From Brevibacillus brevis (GTDB taxonomy: Bacteria > Bacillota > Bacilli > Brevibacillales > Brevibacillaceae): DNA of 64,000 nucleotides. Where the stretch lies: contig NZ_LR134338.1 in assembly GCF_900637055.1 (NCBI RefSeq), positions 4,057,001-4,121,000 of the forward strand. Direction: 5' to 3'. Below the pieces are notes generated by a model. That model had not been told where the DNA came from and searched no databases. It saw nothing but the letters and a program-made list of their open reading frames with translations. The stretch's first letter is position 1. Each line of letters opens with the position of its first letter. Both the position numbers and the translations under genes were made by a program. Of the stretch, positions 23,535 through 32,329 are shown piece by piece.

Positions 23535-25451
23535 TCACATAGACAATTGCAGCTGCCCTTCTTGCTGTTTGTATCTCTCGAACGCCAAGGAATTTCCTGA
23601 TCCAGTACACATCTCCGGTAGATTCGCTCGGACCAATGCTTCTGCGAAAGGGGGCGGTACTGAATTGCCGCAGCGCGCTACCTGGGCACTTTTTGGGTAT
23701 GATTTACCGTCTGCGTCCCGATCGATGATGTATGTGTCAGGAAAGCCTTGGGCGGCAAACAACTCATGTGGCTCCAGCATCCGCATACCGATGTCGACAA
23801 TCTGATAGTCTTGCCCATGAATGGTCACCAGTCCAAATCGATCCCGAGTCGTTACTGTTCCAAGTGGTTCATCTGTCTTCTGCCCGACACTGCTGCCGTA
23901 GTAGGCCATCAAAAACGCTCTGACCTCCCCGAAGTGATTGCCGCCGGCTGTCACCGTCTGCAAAGGAACATCAACCCTCTGTCCGGTATTGGTCCCGCGC
24001 ATCTTGACCAAATGGCTTGTTACAAGCGCGGACTTACCGCCTCCTCCTGCTGTTATCGTAGCTGCTGGAGCATCTGCGGCATGTCCAACTGATTGTCCGA
24101 ATTGGCGTGATAGAAAAGCTGTTACCATTCCCATTGCGTGAGCTGCTCCAGCAGGACGTTTACTTCCCGCACCAGAAGTTACAGTGTGTAATGGCTCGTT
24201 GACATCATGGCCAGTAGCTCCAGTCCGGAACTTGGTAATATGGGGAACAGCGATTAATTCAGCGGTCGCAAGTCCGAATTTGTTACCACCTGCTGTAACT
24301 GTTCCGATTGGCTTTTCAAGATCAAGAACGCGCGGCTGCTGTCCCTCCCTTTCTCCGTAGCCCATCTGGATGAGTGCTGGACTAATTAGCATATGGTGAC
24401 CGCCCGTGGTGACTGTTCTGAGAGGTTCATCTACCGAACTTCCTGGGTGCCCTGATGTATTGACCCCCAATACTGGCGTCACGAGTAGATGTTCAGCTTT
24501 TGTTATGATTGTCGTTAGAGGTTCTTCCACTTCATACTGCAATCGATCACCGCCAAATCCGGTCTGCCCGATCCGAGCAATGTAAGGAGTGACAATACCC
24601 CACCCATTTTTTGCTGTTATGGTCTGCATCGGCTCGCTGATCTGTTGCCCACGGAATTGCTCTCCTTGATGATTGACCTTTACGATAAAGGGATTCGGAT
24701 TATCGATCACAAAACGCTGGATTCCTCGTGCGATCCGACGCAACGTATTCTCTGCCAGAGGCTTCTTCCGTTCAAAAATGGACGGGCATGGCAACGACCA
24801 ATCAATGATCTCCGCTGCGGTCCGCCAGGGCAGTAGCTTTCCAGATTTGACTTCTGCACTCTCTGGATCTCCGTGAGTCGGTTCCGGCCATACAATCGGG
24901 CGTCCATCGCACCGAGCAATCAGAAAGAAGCGTTTCCTAATCGTTGGCGCGCCGTAGTCGCATGCCCGCAACTCTCTGTGGTCAACCTGGTATCCTTGAC
25001 GTTTTAGCGCATTGATGAAAGCATTGAACTCGCGGCCTTTGTTTTTCGGGTCTGGCATACCGTCTTTTAACAACGGCCCCCACGTCTTAAACTCTTCAAC
25101 GTTCTCCAGCATGATTACCCGGGGTCTTACCGTTGCCGCCCAACGTAGGGCCACCCATGCCAAACCTCGGATTCCTTTCTCTTTCGGCTTACCGCCCTTT
25201 GCTTTACTGAAATGCTTACAGTCTGGACTCAACCAACAAAGCCCCACAGGGCGCCCCCGTGTAACTTCACGTGGGTCAACGTCCCAAACTGACTCGCAGT
25301 AATGTTCTGTCTCAGGGTGGTTTGCCAGATGCATGGCAATGGCTGCTGGATCATGATTGATTGCTATATCTACAGAGCGTCCGAACGCAAGTTCCATGCC
25401 CACACTTGCCCCGCCGCCACCCGCGAAATTATCAACTGCAATTTCCTGCAT
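23535..25451 (-). CDS. DNA (cytosine-5) methyltransferase with eight internal target-region repeats
   Basis: The product has 638 residues. Motif I is NFAGGGGASVGME near residue 8, motif IV is SPDCKHFS with catalytic C78, motif VI is ENVEEF (116-121), motif VIII is PTIRKRFFLIAR (169-180), and motif X is GNSVPP near residue 595. SPDC replaces the usual PPC. Between motif VIII and motif IX (ELFAAQGFPD) lie about eight copies of a 32-42 residue repeat built on EPLxTVTxGG (residues 269-545). The C5 target domain normally sits there. The enzyme probably protects phage DNA from host restriction. Confidence 0.93.
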   Translation of the reverse strand: MQEIAVDNFAGGGGASVGMELAFGRSVDIAINHDPAAIAMHLANHPETEHYCESVWDVDPREVTRGRPVGLCWLSPDCKHFSKAKGGKPKEKGIRGLAWVALRWAATVRPRVIMLENVEEFKTWGPLLKDGMPDPKNKGREFNAFINALKRQGYQVDHRELRACDYGAPTIRKRFFLIARCDGRPIVWPEPTHGDPESAEVKSGKLLPWRTAAEIIDWSLPCPSIFERKKPLAENTLRRIARGIQRFVIDNPNPFIVKVNHQGEQFRGQQISEPMQTITAKNGWGIVTPYIARIGQTGFGGDRLQYEVEEPLTTIITKAEHLLVTPVLGVNTSGHPGSSVDEPLRTVTTGGHHMLISPALIQMGYGEREGQQPRVLDLEKPIGTVTAGGNKFGLATAELIAVPHITKFRTGATGHDVNEPLHTVTSGAGSKRPAGAAHAMGMVTAFLSRQFGQSVGHAADAPAATITAGGGGKSALVTSHLVKMRGTNTGQRVDVPLQTVTAGGNHFGEVRAFLMAYYGSSVGQKTDEPLGTVTTRDRFGLVTIHGQDYQIVDIGMRMLEPHELFAAQGFPDTYIIDRDADGKSYPKSAQVARCGNSVPPPFAEALVRANLPEMCTGSGNSLAFERYKQQEGQLQLSM

Positions 25452-25466
25452 CCTATTACTCCCCCA

Positions 25467-25562
25467 TCACTGAATCGAACGCCTTTTTATTCCGGGTATT
25501 GCTTCGGTGTACCCGGCTAGCTCTAGCCGTATGCCTTTGTAGAACTGAACCCTATAATTCAT
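25467..25562 (-). CDS. Possible 31-residue ORF upstream of the methyltransferase
   Basis: An ATG at 25562 opens a 31-codon frame reading MNYRVQFYKGIRLELAGYTE at its start, ending 15 bases before the methyltransferase start. No Shine-Dalgarno sequence is visible, so translation would need coupling to the upstream gene, whose stop is a few bases away. It may be a small phage protein or only a spacer. Confidence 0.3.
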   Translation of the reverse strand: MNYRVQFYKGIRLELAGYTEAIPGIKRRSIQ

Positions 25563-25567
25563 AGCGT

Positions 25568-25957
25568 TTATTGCACATTGAAAAATCTATTTTTCTTAAC
25601 CCAGTCCAATCCATCAGGAGTATTGAAAAACTCCTCCGCCTTTTTGCAATGATCGATACGCTTTACGTAGCCCATTTTCTGCAATTCATTAACACTGACA
25701 TAACCGAAGAATCTATCATCTTTATCATGAATCTCGTAAATCTTTCTTGGCCCAATAGTCGCCCAGGCTGCTATGGTCAGATTTAGCAAAGGCTTATCAT
25801 TTTCATCCACTTCAATACTCCATCCGCATTTGCAACTGCGTTTGAAAATATCGTCTTCAATGAGCAAAGTCCCTTCACCATTACCAACTTTGTCGTTACC
25901 GCATTCCTTACAATTTGCATACTTGCGCATCAATTGAACAGATTTAAGAGCGTTCAT
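25568..25957 (-). CDS. DUF3797-like zinc-ribbon phage protein
   Basis: The product has 129 residues from the ATG at 25957 behind AGGAGG. The N-terminal domain has CKECGNDKVGNGEG and then FKRSCKCGWSIEVDE, a four-cysteine ribbon known as DUF3797 in Bacillus phages and hosts. The C-terminal half (GYVSVNELQKMGYVKRIDHC) is not assigned. It is co-transcribed with the helicase and methyltransferase. A DNA-binding role is plausible but not shown. Confidence 0.7.
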   Translation of the reverse strand: MNALKSVQLMRKYANCKECGNDKVGNGEGTLLIEDDIFKRSCKCGWSIEVDENDKPLLNLTIAAWATIGPRKIYEIHDKDDRFFGYVSVNELQKMGYVKRIDHCKKAEEFFNTPDGLDWVKKNRFFNVQ

Positions 25958-25973
25958 ATTATCCTCCTCTTGT

Positions 25974-27554
25974 CTACTCCCCACGGTACTCTTTGGGATT
26001 TATGCCGTCCGGCAAACGCCATCCATTAGCTGCGATACGATCGATCAGACGCTTTGCATTGTCGAATGACCAAGTGCCAACATGCTCGAATCCTCGTTGC
26101 TCCAGGAACCGGATTTGCTTCGGCGTGGTCAACCCTTCCTCACGCCGTTTGTCCAAGCGCTCCAGCAGCTTCGTAGCTTTACCGGCGTTATGGATGTCAT
26201 CTGGCAAAATGCCCAACTTCTCCAGCGTCTTGATTTGCTGATCACTCGGCGGTGCCATTTCCCAGCCAAACGATGGAACATAACTAGCTAGATCCTCCGC
26301 TTGGATACTCATTTCAAATTGCAATGGATCGACCAGTTTGCGCTTCCGTTTCTTCATTTCTTCAAGTTGCTTGGCGAGAGCTTCCTCACGCTGCGCAATC
26401 ACATCTTCCACAGCTTGCTTTTCGACATCTTCCAGATCGAGCGCAATTCCGGCTTCCTCAATCTGTTTGGTCATGGCCTTGGCGATTTCCTCATTCTCAG
26501 CAATTAAATGCGCTGGATGGCAGAGCTCGTGCCGCTCGGTATGCCACAGGAAATCCAACAACAATAAATCAGTTTTTCCAGGATGTAGTCGGGTACCGCG
26601 CCCGACCATCTGGCTGTATAAGCTGCGAACTTTTGTTGGCCGCAAGACAACGACACAATCAACGCTTGGGCAGTCCCAGCCCTCTGTTAGCAGCATGGAG
26701 TTGCATAGGACGTTATATTTGTCCCGATCAAAGTCTTCCAAAATTTGCGCTCGATCTTGTGAATCGCCGTTTACCTCTGCAGCCTTGAATCCAAACGAAT
26801 TCAAAATATTGGCAAATTTTTGACTTGTTTTCACCAACGGAAGGAATACCACAATTTTTCTGTCCTGCGCCACTCGCCACATTTCCGCCGCTATCGATTC
26901 CAGATACGGGTCCAGGGCTGTTCCCAAGTCGCTTGATTTGAAGTCACCAGCCTGCTGACCAACTGCTGTTAAGTCCAGTTGTAAAGGGATAGTCATAGCC
27001 TTGATCGGGCTGAGATACCCACCCTTGATAGCCTTCGGCAGCGTGTATTCATAGGCCAAGCTCTGGAAATAGCTTCCGAGATTGCGCATGTCTCCACGGT
27101 CCGGTGTAGCAGTCACGCCTAAGACATTTGCTGAATCGAAATATTTCAGAACACGTTGATAGCTCTCTGATAAGCAATGATGTGCTTCGTCAATGATGAT
27201 CGAGTCGAAGAATTGACGATCAAACTTTTCCAGGCGCTTTTCACGCATCATTGTTTGCACGCTGCCAACCACAACACGGAACCAACTTCCGACTGACGTT
27301 TCCTCGGCTTGTTCCCTAGCACATTTCAGACCAGTAGATTTTTCAAGCTTGTCAGCTGCCTGATCTAGCAGCTCGCCTCGGTGGGCCAGGACGAGCACGC
27401 GCTCGCCCAGCCTTACCCGATCTTCGATGACCTTCGAAAACACGATTGTCTTGCCGCAACCAGTCGGAAGGACCAAAAGCGTTCTTTTCACGCCGTTTTC
27501 CCATTCAGATTGAATGGAATCCCGCGCCTCCTGTTGGTAAGGTCGTAAATTCAT
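25974..27554 (-). CDS. DEAD/DEAH-box superfamily 2 helicase
   Basis: I choose the ATG at 27554 (behind GGAGGT, overlapping the upstream stop as ATGA), giving 526 residues. Motifs are LVLPTGCGKTIVF (Walker A), IIIDEAHHC (DEAH type, motif II), LGVTATPDRGD (motif III) and YSQMVGRGTRLHPGK (motif VI). This is the SSL2/YprA-like helicase found in many phage replication modules. The C-terminal 150 residues have a coiled coil and a small domain of the type seen in phage helicases (KQIRFLEQRGFEHVGTWSF). It likely helps replication or recombination. Confidence 0.9.
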   Translation of the reverse strand: MNLRPYQQEARDSIQSEWENGVKRTLLVLPTGCGKTIVFSKVIEDRVRLGERVLVLAHRGELLDQAADKLEKSTGLKCAREQAEETSVGSWFRVVVGSVQTMMREKRLEKFDRQFFDSIIIDEAHHCLSESYQRVLKYFDSANVLGVTATPDRGDMRNLGSYFQSLAYEYTLPKAIKGGYLSPIKAMTIPLQLDLTAVGQQAGDFKSSDLGTALDPYLESIAAEMWRVAQDRKIVVFLPLVKTSQKFANILNSFGFKAAEVNGDSQDRAQILEDFDRDKYNVLCNSMLLTEGWDCPSVDCVVVLRPTKVRSLYSQMVGRGTRLHPGKTDLLLLDFLWHTERHELCHPAHLIAENEEIAKAMTKQIEEAGIALDLEDVEKQAVEDVIAQREEALAKQLEEMKKRKRKLVDPLQFEMSIQAEDLASYVPSFGWEMAPPSDQQIKTLEKLGILPDDIHNAGKATKLLERLDKRREEGLTTPKQIRFLEQRGFEHVGTWSFDNAKRLIDRIAANGWRLPDGINPKEYRGE

Positions 27555-27775
27555 CGTTTCATTACCTCCACGTTCCCGCCAGAAATACGGTGCTGCGGCC
27601 CAACCATCGACGTCGGAATTAAGTTCCCACGGCATACCGGGCATTTCCCATCTGGCGTGTCATGTTCCCACTTTAGTCCGCACCCTGGTAAATCCCGCCA
27701 CTTTTTGAAAAGCCCATATGCAGGCTTACCAATGCAAGTAAAGCGTTCGTCTTGAATCAATACTGTTTCAGACAT
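27551..27775 (-). CDS. Small cysteine-containing phage protein
   Basis: This 74-residue protein contains CIGKPAYGLFKKWRD, LPGCGLKWEHDTPDG and KCPVCRGN. The cysteines could form a single zinc finger. It lies between the DUF669 gene and the helicase, overlaps the helicase start by 4 bases, and is clearly part of the replication operon. No family is recognised. Confidence 0.6.
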   Translation of the reverse strand: MSETVLIQDERFTCIGKPAYGLFKKWRDLPGCGLKWEHDTPDGKCPVCRGNLIPTSMVGPQHRISGGNVEVMKR

Positions 27776-27784
27776 ACGCCCCTC

Positions 27785-28354
27785 CTAAAACTGGCCAGGA
27801 GTAAATCCGCCACCTTGCTGCTGTCCGCCTGTCGGAAACGGAGCTGGATACTGTTGTTGTGGCTGTTGTGGCTGTTGTTGCTGGTATTGCGGTTGCTGGT
27901 AAGCAGGCTGTTGTTGCTGCTGTCCGAATACCTCCTCATATGGATAAAAGGACTTCACTTGGTTATTTGTCCGATTCTCGCCTTTGCCGTTTTTGAATTG
28001 ATGGATCTCCAATTTCAATCGGCCTTTAGAGCCTACAACCGTGTTCCAGTTCATTCGTAGCTTTTCGCCCTTCTTCTTTTGGCCAATTCCGGCAAAGAAA
28101 TTGGACAACAACCCTTCTGTTTTGGTATGCAAGAGCAAATTATGGAATACGACAACGTCACCATGTTCGGGAGAATGAACCTTTAGTTCCAGTTTTGCCT
28201 GGTTGCAAGGTGGCATTTTCTCACTACCCGCGAATCGCCCGCGCTCAAATTTCGTGACTGTAAAGTTGTAGTCACCTTCTGGCAGGACAATAAATTCCAT
28301 ACCGTCCTTCTGAATCTCGTCATCCCATCCAAGTTCTCTATCCATTTGGGTCAT
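27785..28354 (-). CDS. DUF669 family protein (single-strand binding-like) with Gln-rich tail
   Basis: This 189-residue protein has an N-terminal DUF669 domain (residues 1-140; ELGWDDEIQKDGMEFIVLPE and later FAGIGQKKKGEKLRMNWNTV). From about residue 142 the tail consists mainly of Gln, Pro, Tyr and Gly, like the flexible tail of SSB proteins. DUF669 genes lie beside Sak4-like recombinases in Firmicute phages and are thought to act with single-stranded DNA. The ATG follows GGGAGG. The opening MDRELGWDDEIQ resembles a motif in the primase-helicase near residue 95 (DRELGWDDEIAG). Confidence 0.8.
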   Translation of the reverse strand: MTQMDRELGWDDEIQKDGMEFIVLPEGDYNFTVTKFERGRFAGSEKMPPCNQAKLELKVHSPEHGDVVVFHNLLLHTKTEGLLSNFFAGIGQKKKGEKLRMNWNTVVGSKGRLKLEIHQFKNGKGENRTNNQVKSFYPYEEVFGQQQQQPAYQQPQYQQQQPQQPQQQYPAPFPTGGQQQGGGFTPGQF

Positions 28355-28372
28355 GTGTAATTCCTCCCGCTG

Positions 28373-29476
28373 TTAATTAAATGGCAAATCATTTCTGGTA
28401 TCTTGAATCATTTGGAAAACTTGCTGCCATGCACCCACAAGCACTCCTTGGACAAAACCAAGATCATACTTCGCAATCGGTGTATCCATCGGATAGTAAC
28501 CTTTTTTGCTCACTACGATCTGAATTTCATTTTCAGACACCTGATGTTGGACCATCAAGTCTCGCAATGAAGCAGGAATATTACTAGGGATGTGCGGTTT
28601 CAATGCATCCTCGGTAGAAGGTTGCTGATCCTCTGCTAGCTGCTGCCCCCCGGTCATCTGGCCCCAAGCTTCTTGAGCAGTCTGTGATGGTGGGTCGACT
28701 ACCTGCGGAGGTGCGGGAGGTGTTGCCAGTACAGGCGGCGCTTTTGTAGAACTATTGAAGATATGAGCAAGATAGGAATAATCCAGTGGAAACTCGTCTG
28801 GCAGTCCATGGCGGTTTTTCGCGTCCCAGGCTGGATGATGCGTTGCATAGACTGTGCGTGCTCCGCCTTGCCCCTTGTTCTTCTTTCCCTCCTTGTCTGT
28901 AGCAACAGAGAACGTCTTGTAATTGATGAACAGAACCATATCAGCCCATTCCTTGACGAGTGCTGCCGTTCTCGAACCAGTTTTTGGTCCAAGCTTGAGC
29001 TGGTAACGGTCATAAGCTCCCATCTCGTCTGGCTGCTCAAACTTGATGATCTGTGCGTGAGCAGTCAGCACGACATGAAAACCTGCTTCGATTACGTCGC
29101 TGAGAAGATTCAAAAAGCGACCTAATTCCTCCGCCACATAGATGTAGCCTTTGCCATAGCCGAAGTCCTCAACGCCATTCTTCTGATGCTTCGCGCAAAT
29201 GCATTCCACGCACAGCATTTCAGCCCAATCGACCGTATCGATTATGAGCGTTTCATATCTCCCAATTTGTGTCATAACCCATCTAACTTGTTGGTTGATC
29301 ATCTCCCAGCTTGACGGCTTGGGCAGACGTTCAACATCAAGCTCCGTCGTCGATCCTTCTGTATCAATGAAGATGGGCTTTGGGAACATGGCCGCCAGTG
29401 AGGATTTCCCGATCCCTTCCGGGCCATACAAAACGACTTTCTTTGCCTTTACTACCTTTCCACTAATGACTTGCAT
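28373..29476 (-). CDS. Sak4-like ATP-binding recombination protein (AAA_24)
   Basis: The product has 367 residues from the ATG at 29476, which overlaps the previous TGA by one base. Walker A is LYGPEGIGKSSLA near residue 17, and Walker B is YETLIIDTVDWAE near residue 75. This is the AAA_24/Sak4 group of RecA-like proteins that promote annealing in phage recombination. The C-terminal part after residue 245 is Pro/Gln-rich and then has a small helical domain. It works with the DUF669 and SMC-like neighbours. Confidence 0.88.
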   Translation of the reverse strand: MQVISGKVVKAKKVVLYGPEGIGKSSLAAMFPKPIFIDTEGSTTELDVERLPKPSSWEMINQQVRWVMTQIGRYETLIIDTVDWAEMLCVECICAKHQKNGVEDFGYGKGYIYVAEELGRFLNLLSDVIEAGFHVVLTAHAQIIKFEQPDEMGAYDRYQLKLGPKTGSRTAALVKEWADMVLFINYKTFSVATDKEGKKNKGQGGARTVYATHHPAWDAKNRHGLPDEFPLDYSYLAHIFNSSTKAPPVLATPPAPPQVVDPPSQTAQEAWGQMTGGQQLAEDQQPSTEDALKPHIPSNIPASLRDLMVQHQVSENEIQIVVSKKGYYPMDTPIAKYDLGFVQGVLVGAWQQVFQMIQDTRNDLPFN

Positions 29477-30786
29477 CAAAATTCACCTGCTTTCCAAGTG
29501 GGGCCTGGATCGATCTCACCAGGCTGCTGTTGCAATTGAACGCCTTCCTGTCCAGCAACGTACCCGTCTTCGATGATGATAGAGCATTCGTCTCCGGTAC
29601 TGACTCGCGTTGCAATGGCCTGCAGCCCCTCCTCTTCCAGCCAACGACCGAATTCGTTCAATGTCTCCAAGTCCATTTGCTCAAGCTTGTCCAGCAAGAT
29701 AAATCCGCAATTTGGCTTGAGCCTACGAACAATCGCGGTGGCTACCCTCAATTGCTCGGCGCCACTCATGTTGTCCCACTTCTGACCGTTATAGGTCAGC
29801 TCACCATCCTCAACAGAAAGCCCAGGCAGTGGCAAATTCGCATTTGTCAGAAGGTCTGTCTTTTGCTGGCGGATCGCCGTGATGTTGCCCGTCAATGCCT
29901 CGTATTGCACGCGGTAGTCGTTTGCATCCGTTTCTGCCTTGTCCTTGTCCAAGTTAGCTCTGACCTTGCGGTTGATCTCGTCGATCCGCTGAATATTGGC
30001 TTCCAACTCTTCGGTCGACTCGTCCATCAGGTCGAGTGTATCTTTTTGAGCTATCTCTAGGTCGGCCCCGAGTTGTGCATATTTGGTCTGTGCCTCATTT
30101 AGCAACAACTGGAACCGTTCGACTTCCTGTCGTTGGCTAGCGTAGGCTGCCTGAATTTGCGTCAGCCTGTGCCGTTTACGCTGATTTTCGCCATTTCGTG
30201 CGAGGATTTCTTGCTGTTGGCGAATAAGCTCCGACGCAGAAATCGGCTCTTTTGGGGCGTCAGGATAGAATAGTTGCTCCTTGGCAAATTTGGCTTTCTG
30301 ATCAGCAATCTGACCGATGGTATGGCGTTGGTTGTAAATCTCCTTTTCCTTGGTTTCCAGCTCATGGAGCTTGTCACCAACGCCGATAATGCGGAGCAGG
30401 ATATTTGCCTTTTCCTTGCTCGTAGAATTCATGAATTTCGGTAAATCAATTGCCAGTTCTTCAACGAAACTGTCAAGCAGCTGCTGACCGCCTTTATGGC
30501 CGTTTGGATCGATGACCTTCAAGTCCGAGTTTTTACCTTTTCGCTCAACGATCAGACCATTAGATAGGACGAGATGGAGATATGGAGGAACAACCGATCC
30601 TTCGCGTTCAGCCTGGGAAGGGCGGTACTTATTGCCGCCCAATGCCCAAGCAATGGCATCCAATACGCTAGTCTTGCCTTGTCCGTTCTTCCCACCGACC
30701 ACCGTTAATCCCGCTCTTGTCGGCTCGATTTTGACAGCTTTGACACGTTTCACGTTTTCGATTTCCAGCCTACTAATTGTTATCAT
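29476..30786 (-). CDS. SMC/RecF-like ATPase
   Basis: This 436-residue protein has an N-terminal half-ATPase with Walker A GGKNGQGKTSVLDAI (residues 32-46), a coiled-coil centre (about 165-310), and a C-terminal half with signature-like MSGAEQLRVATAIV and Walker B FILLDKLEQMD. In the Walker B the usual Asp-Glu is Asp-Lys, so ATP hydrolysis may be slow or different. The type is common in Firmicute phage recombination modules beside DUF669. The ATG follows AGGAGG. Confidence 0.85.
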   Translation of the reverse strand: MITISRLEIENVKRVKAVKIEPTRAGLTVVGGKNGQGKTSVLDAIAWALGGNKYRPSQAEREGSVVPPYLHLVLSNGLIVERKGKNSDLKVIDPNGHKGGQQLLDSFVEELAIDLPKFMNSTSKEKANILLRIIGVGDKLHELETKEKEIYNQRHTIGQIADQKAKFAKEQLFYPDAPKEPISASELIRQQQEILARNGENQRKRHRLTQIQAAYASQRQEVERFQLLLNEAQTKYAQLGADLEIAQKDTLDLMDESTEELEANIQRIDEINRKVRANLDKDKAETDANDYRVQYEALTGNITAIRQQKTDLLTNANLPLPGLSVEDGELTYNGQKWDNMSGAEQLRVATAIVRRLKPNCGFILLDKLEQMDLETLNEFGRWLEEEGLQAIATRVSTGDECSIIIEDGYVAGQEGVQLQQQPGEIDPGPTWKAGEF

Positions 30787-30971
30787 GGCTTCCTCCTCGA
30801 TTTCTCTCGATTACGTGTGAGGATTGATTCAATATTTTCCGTCATGGTAATAATGATTTGCCCGTCATTTGCCTTCACTTTGCACCAATCCCGGGCAATC
30901 CCCCATGTATCGGTTACTATACCTATTTCACCGGATTTCATCTTGACTTCATCGCCCTTCATACAAAGCAA
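30783..30971 (-). CDS. Small hypothetical phage protein (KOW/SH3-like)
   Basis: This 62-residue protein starts at TTG (30971), 8 bases after AGGAGG; an internal ATG nine bases downstream is worse spaced. The sequence MKSGEIGIVTDTWGIARDW and VKANDGQIIITM looks like a small SH3/KOW-type barrel. It overlaps the ATPase gene by 4 bases. No defined function. Confidence 0.65.
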   Translation of the reverse strand: MLCMKGDEVKMKSGEIGIVTDTWGIARDWCKVKANDGQIIITMTENIESILTRNREKSRRKP

Positions 30972-31030
30972 TGTTCTTCCCTCCTGGCGTCATCTGTGGT
31001 AGCATGAAGCCAACCATAGTTGTACTTAGG

Positions 31031-31060
31031 ACTCCGTTGCAGCGGAGTCCTTTTCTGTTT
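31031..31060 (+). terminator. Hairpin with T-run on the strand opposite to the operon
   Basis: On the + strand GGACTCCG pairs with CGGAGTCC across a 6-base loop and is followed by TTTTCTGTTT, an intrinsic terminator. All neighbouring genes run the other way. It could stop an antisense transcript, or act in the - strand mRNA only as a stabilising or processing hairpin. Confidence 0.55.
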
Positions 31061-31066
31061 GGATTG

Positions 31067-31777
31067 CTAGGCGATAATTGTTACTTTTCCACCTTTGATT
31101 TCATCTTCAAGGGCACCTTGCAGATACTCACTGATTCTAGCAATCGCAGTCAGCTTCCATGCGCCTCCATCTGCTTCAAACAAGGCTGCGGAGGGCCCGG
31201 ACTTCATACGGAAAACGAATTCGCTCTCGGGCTGTTCAATTTCTACAAAAGTACGGAATGGCTTCAAAGAAACTGGATTCGGTACTACGATATTTTCAAC
31301 AGTTGTTACCCCTGTCTTTGCAGTTACTTGTTGGGAAACGCCATCGTCTCCGATGTTGGATACTGTTTCCTCTTTAATGTTGCCGATTACTTTTAACACG
31401 ACGGATCGCGCTTCATTAGGAACAAAGCAGCTTTGCAAAAGAATATTGAAAGGTTCAGCATCCAAAAATTGTCCGAATGCTATTCTTGGTAGCAGTGCTT
31501 CTGCTCTCAAAAGATGATTCCGGTTGTAGTCGTTATTAAAAGTGCTGAATACATCAACTTGTGTAGGACTAGCGACATGGACGAGAACAGGCGGTTGATC
31601 GTCATAGTTGTGAATCAGGTAATCTACCAGACCTGAGAGATTCCGAACAACTAATGCTTCTGGTGTTGGCTGCTTAATCAAGTGAACCGGCTGTGAGGCG
31701 TATTCCTGACCTGTTGCAACAGTCAAGATTTCTGTGTTTCCAAGACCAATCAAATATTGCAAGGCTTCTTTTAACAC
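31067..31777 (-). CDS. Hypothetical phage protein, resembles YfdQ/DUF2303 type
   Basis: This 236-residue protein starts at GTG behind GGGAGGG. It contains LSGLVDYLIHNYDDQPPVLV, a PRIAFGQFLDAEPFNILLQ segment, and a beta-rich C-terminal half with ending AISEYL-type helix. The general layout resembles the DUF2303 (YfdQ) proteins encoded in phage early regions, but I could not confirm it by comparison. It is co-transcribed with the replication-terminator-like gene and the recombination set. Confidence 0.6.
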   Translation of the reverse strand: MLKEALQYLIGLGNTEILTVATGQEYASQPVHLIKQPTPEALVVRNLSGLVDYLIHNYDDQPPVLVHVASPTQVDVFSTFNNDYNRNHLLRAEALLPRIAFGQFLDAEPFNILLQSCFVPNEARSVVLKVIGNIKEETVSNIGDDGVSQQVTAKTGVTTVENIVVPNPVSLKPFRTFVEIEQPESEFVFRMKSGPSAALFEADGGAWKLTAIARISEYLQGALEDEIKGGKVTIIA

Positions 31778-31792
31778 GAATATCCCTCCCGA

Positions 31793-32149
31793 TTATTTGA
31801 ATTGCACAACTTTGTTACCCTTGTCGTCTGCCACATCGCCTTCATCCGTGATGTATGTTTGGCCAACTGCCCCTGATTTCAATTCGGCAGCCTCAACCTT
31901 CCCTTGTCTGTCACGTCCCATGATGATTTTGGTTTGTACGCCTTTTGATGGAGCAAGCGAAGCTTTCGTGTTGATATCAACCATTGCCAGCTCACGGTTA
32001 TCATCTGCTTTGAGTGTGATTGTCATGGTGATGGTTCGCGCTTTCTTTGGGTCTGTATTCGGATCAGCAATGTTTTCCAAAACCCGTTGCGCCTCCATGT
32101 TGAATTTTTCTGTGAGCGCACCATTCGCAAAATCGTCCAATCTGAACAT
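31793..32149 (-). CDS. Replication-terminator-like phage protein
   Basis: The product has 118 residues from the ATG at 32149 behind GGAGGAG. The opening MFRLDDFANGALTEKFNMEA and the strand pattern RTITMTITLKADDNREL with VDINTKASLAPSKGV match a family in Firmicute phages that databases call replication terminator protein. The name is only by annotation tradition; the real role is not known. The gene belongs to the recombination operon. Confidence 0.65.
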   Translation of the reverse strand: MFRLDDFANGALTEKFNMEAQRVLENIADPNTDPKKARTITMTITLKADDNRELAMVDINTKASLAPSKGVQTKIIMGRDRQGKVEAAELKSGAVGQTYITDEGDVADDKGNKVVQFK

Positions 32150-32242
32150 TCTTTCTCCTCCCTTCTCTTTAGTCACGAGGCCGCCAGCAGCCCAACCTCT
32201 CTGCCAGCCGTACAGCTCCTCTGACTGATCCCGATGACCTCG

Positions 32243-32329
32243 CTATGTATAACTTGGAGGTTCGAACCTCCGTGCAACTGACAATTTCATACCAGCTGCA
32301 CGCAGGGCCGAAGCCCGCGGTGTTTCCAT
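32243..32329 (-). CDS. Possible 28-residue ORF coupled to the YyaC-like gene
   Basis: The ATG (32329-32327) directly follows the TAA of the YyaC-like gene and has AAAGGAG five bases before it. The frame has 28 codons (METPRASALRAAGMKLSVAR at the start). It covers the palindrome GGAGGTTCGAACCTCC, which looks like a tRNA T-arm but is not one. The good site and zero spacing support translation; the function is unknown. Confidence 0.45.
   Translation of the reverse strand: METPRASALRAAGMKLSVARRFEPPSYT

Noticed and set aside
27757..28060. Leu-rich + strand frame at the Gln tail of the DUF669 protein
   Set aside because: It is the reverse complement of CAG/CAA repeats, not a membrane protein gene.
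32250..32290. tRNA-like T-arm sequence GGAGGTTCGAACCTCC
   Set aside because: With the normal 7-base T-loop the stem does not pair, and no matching acceptor or anticodon arm is found on either strand.
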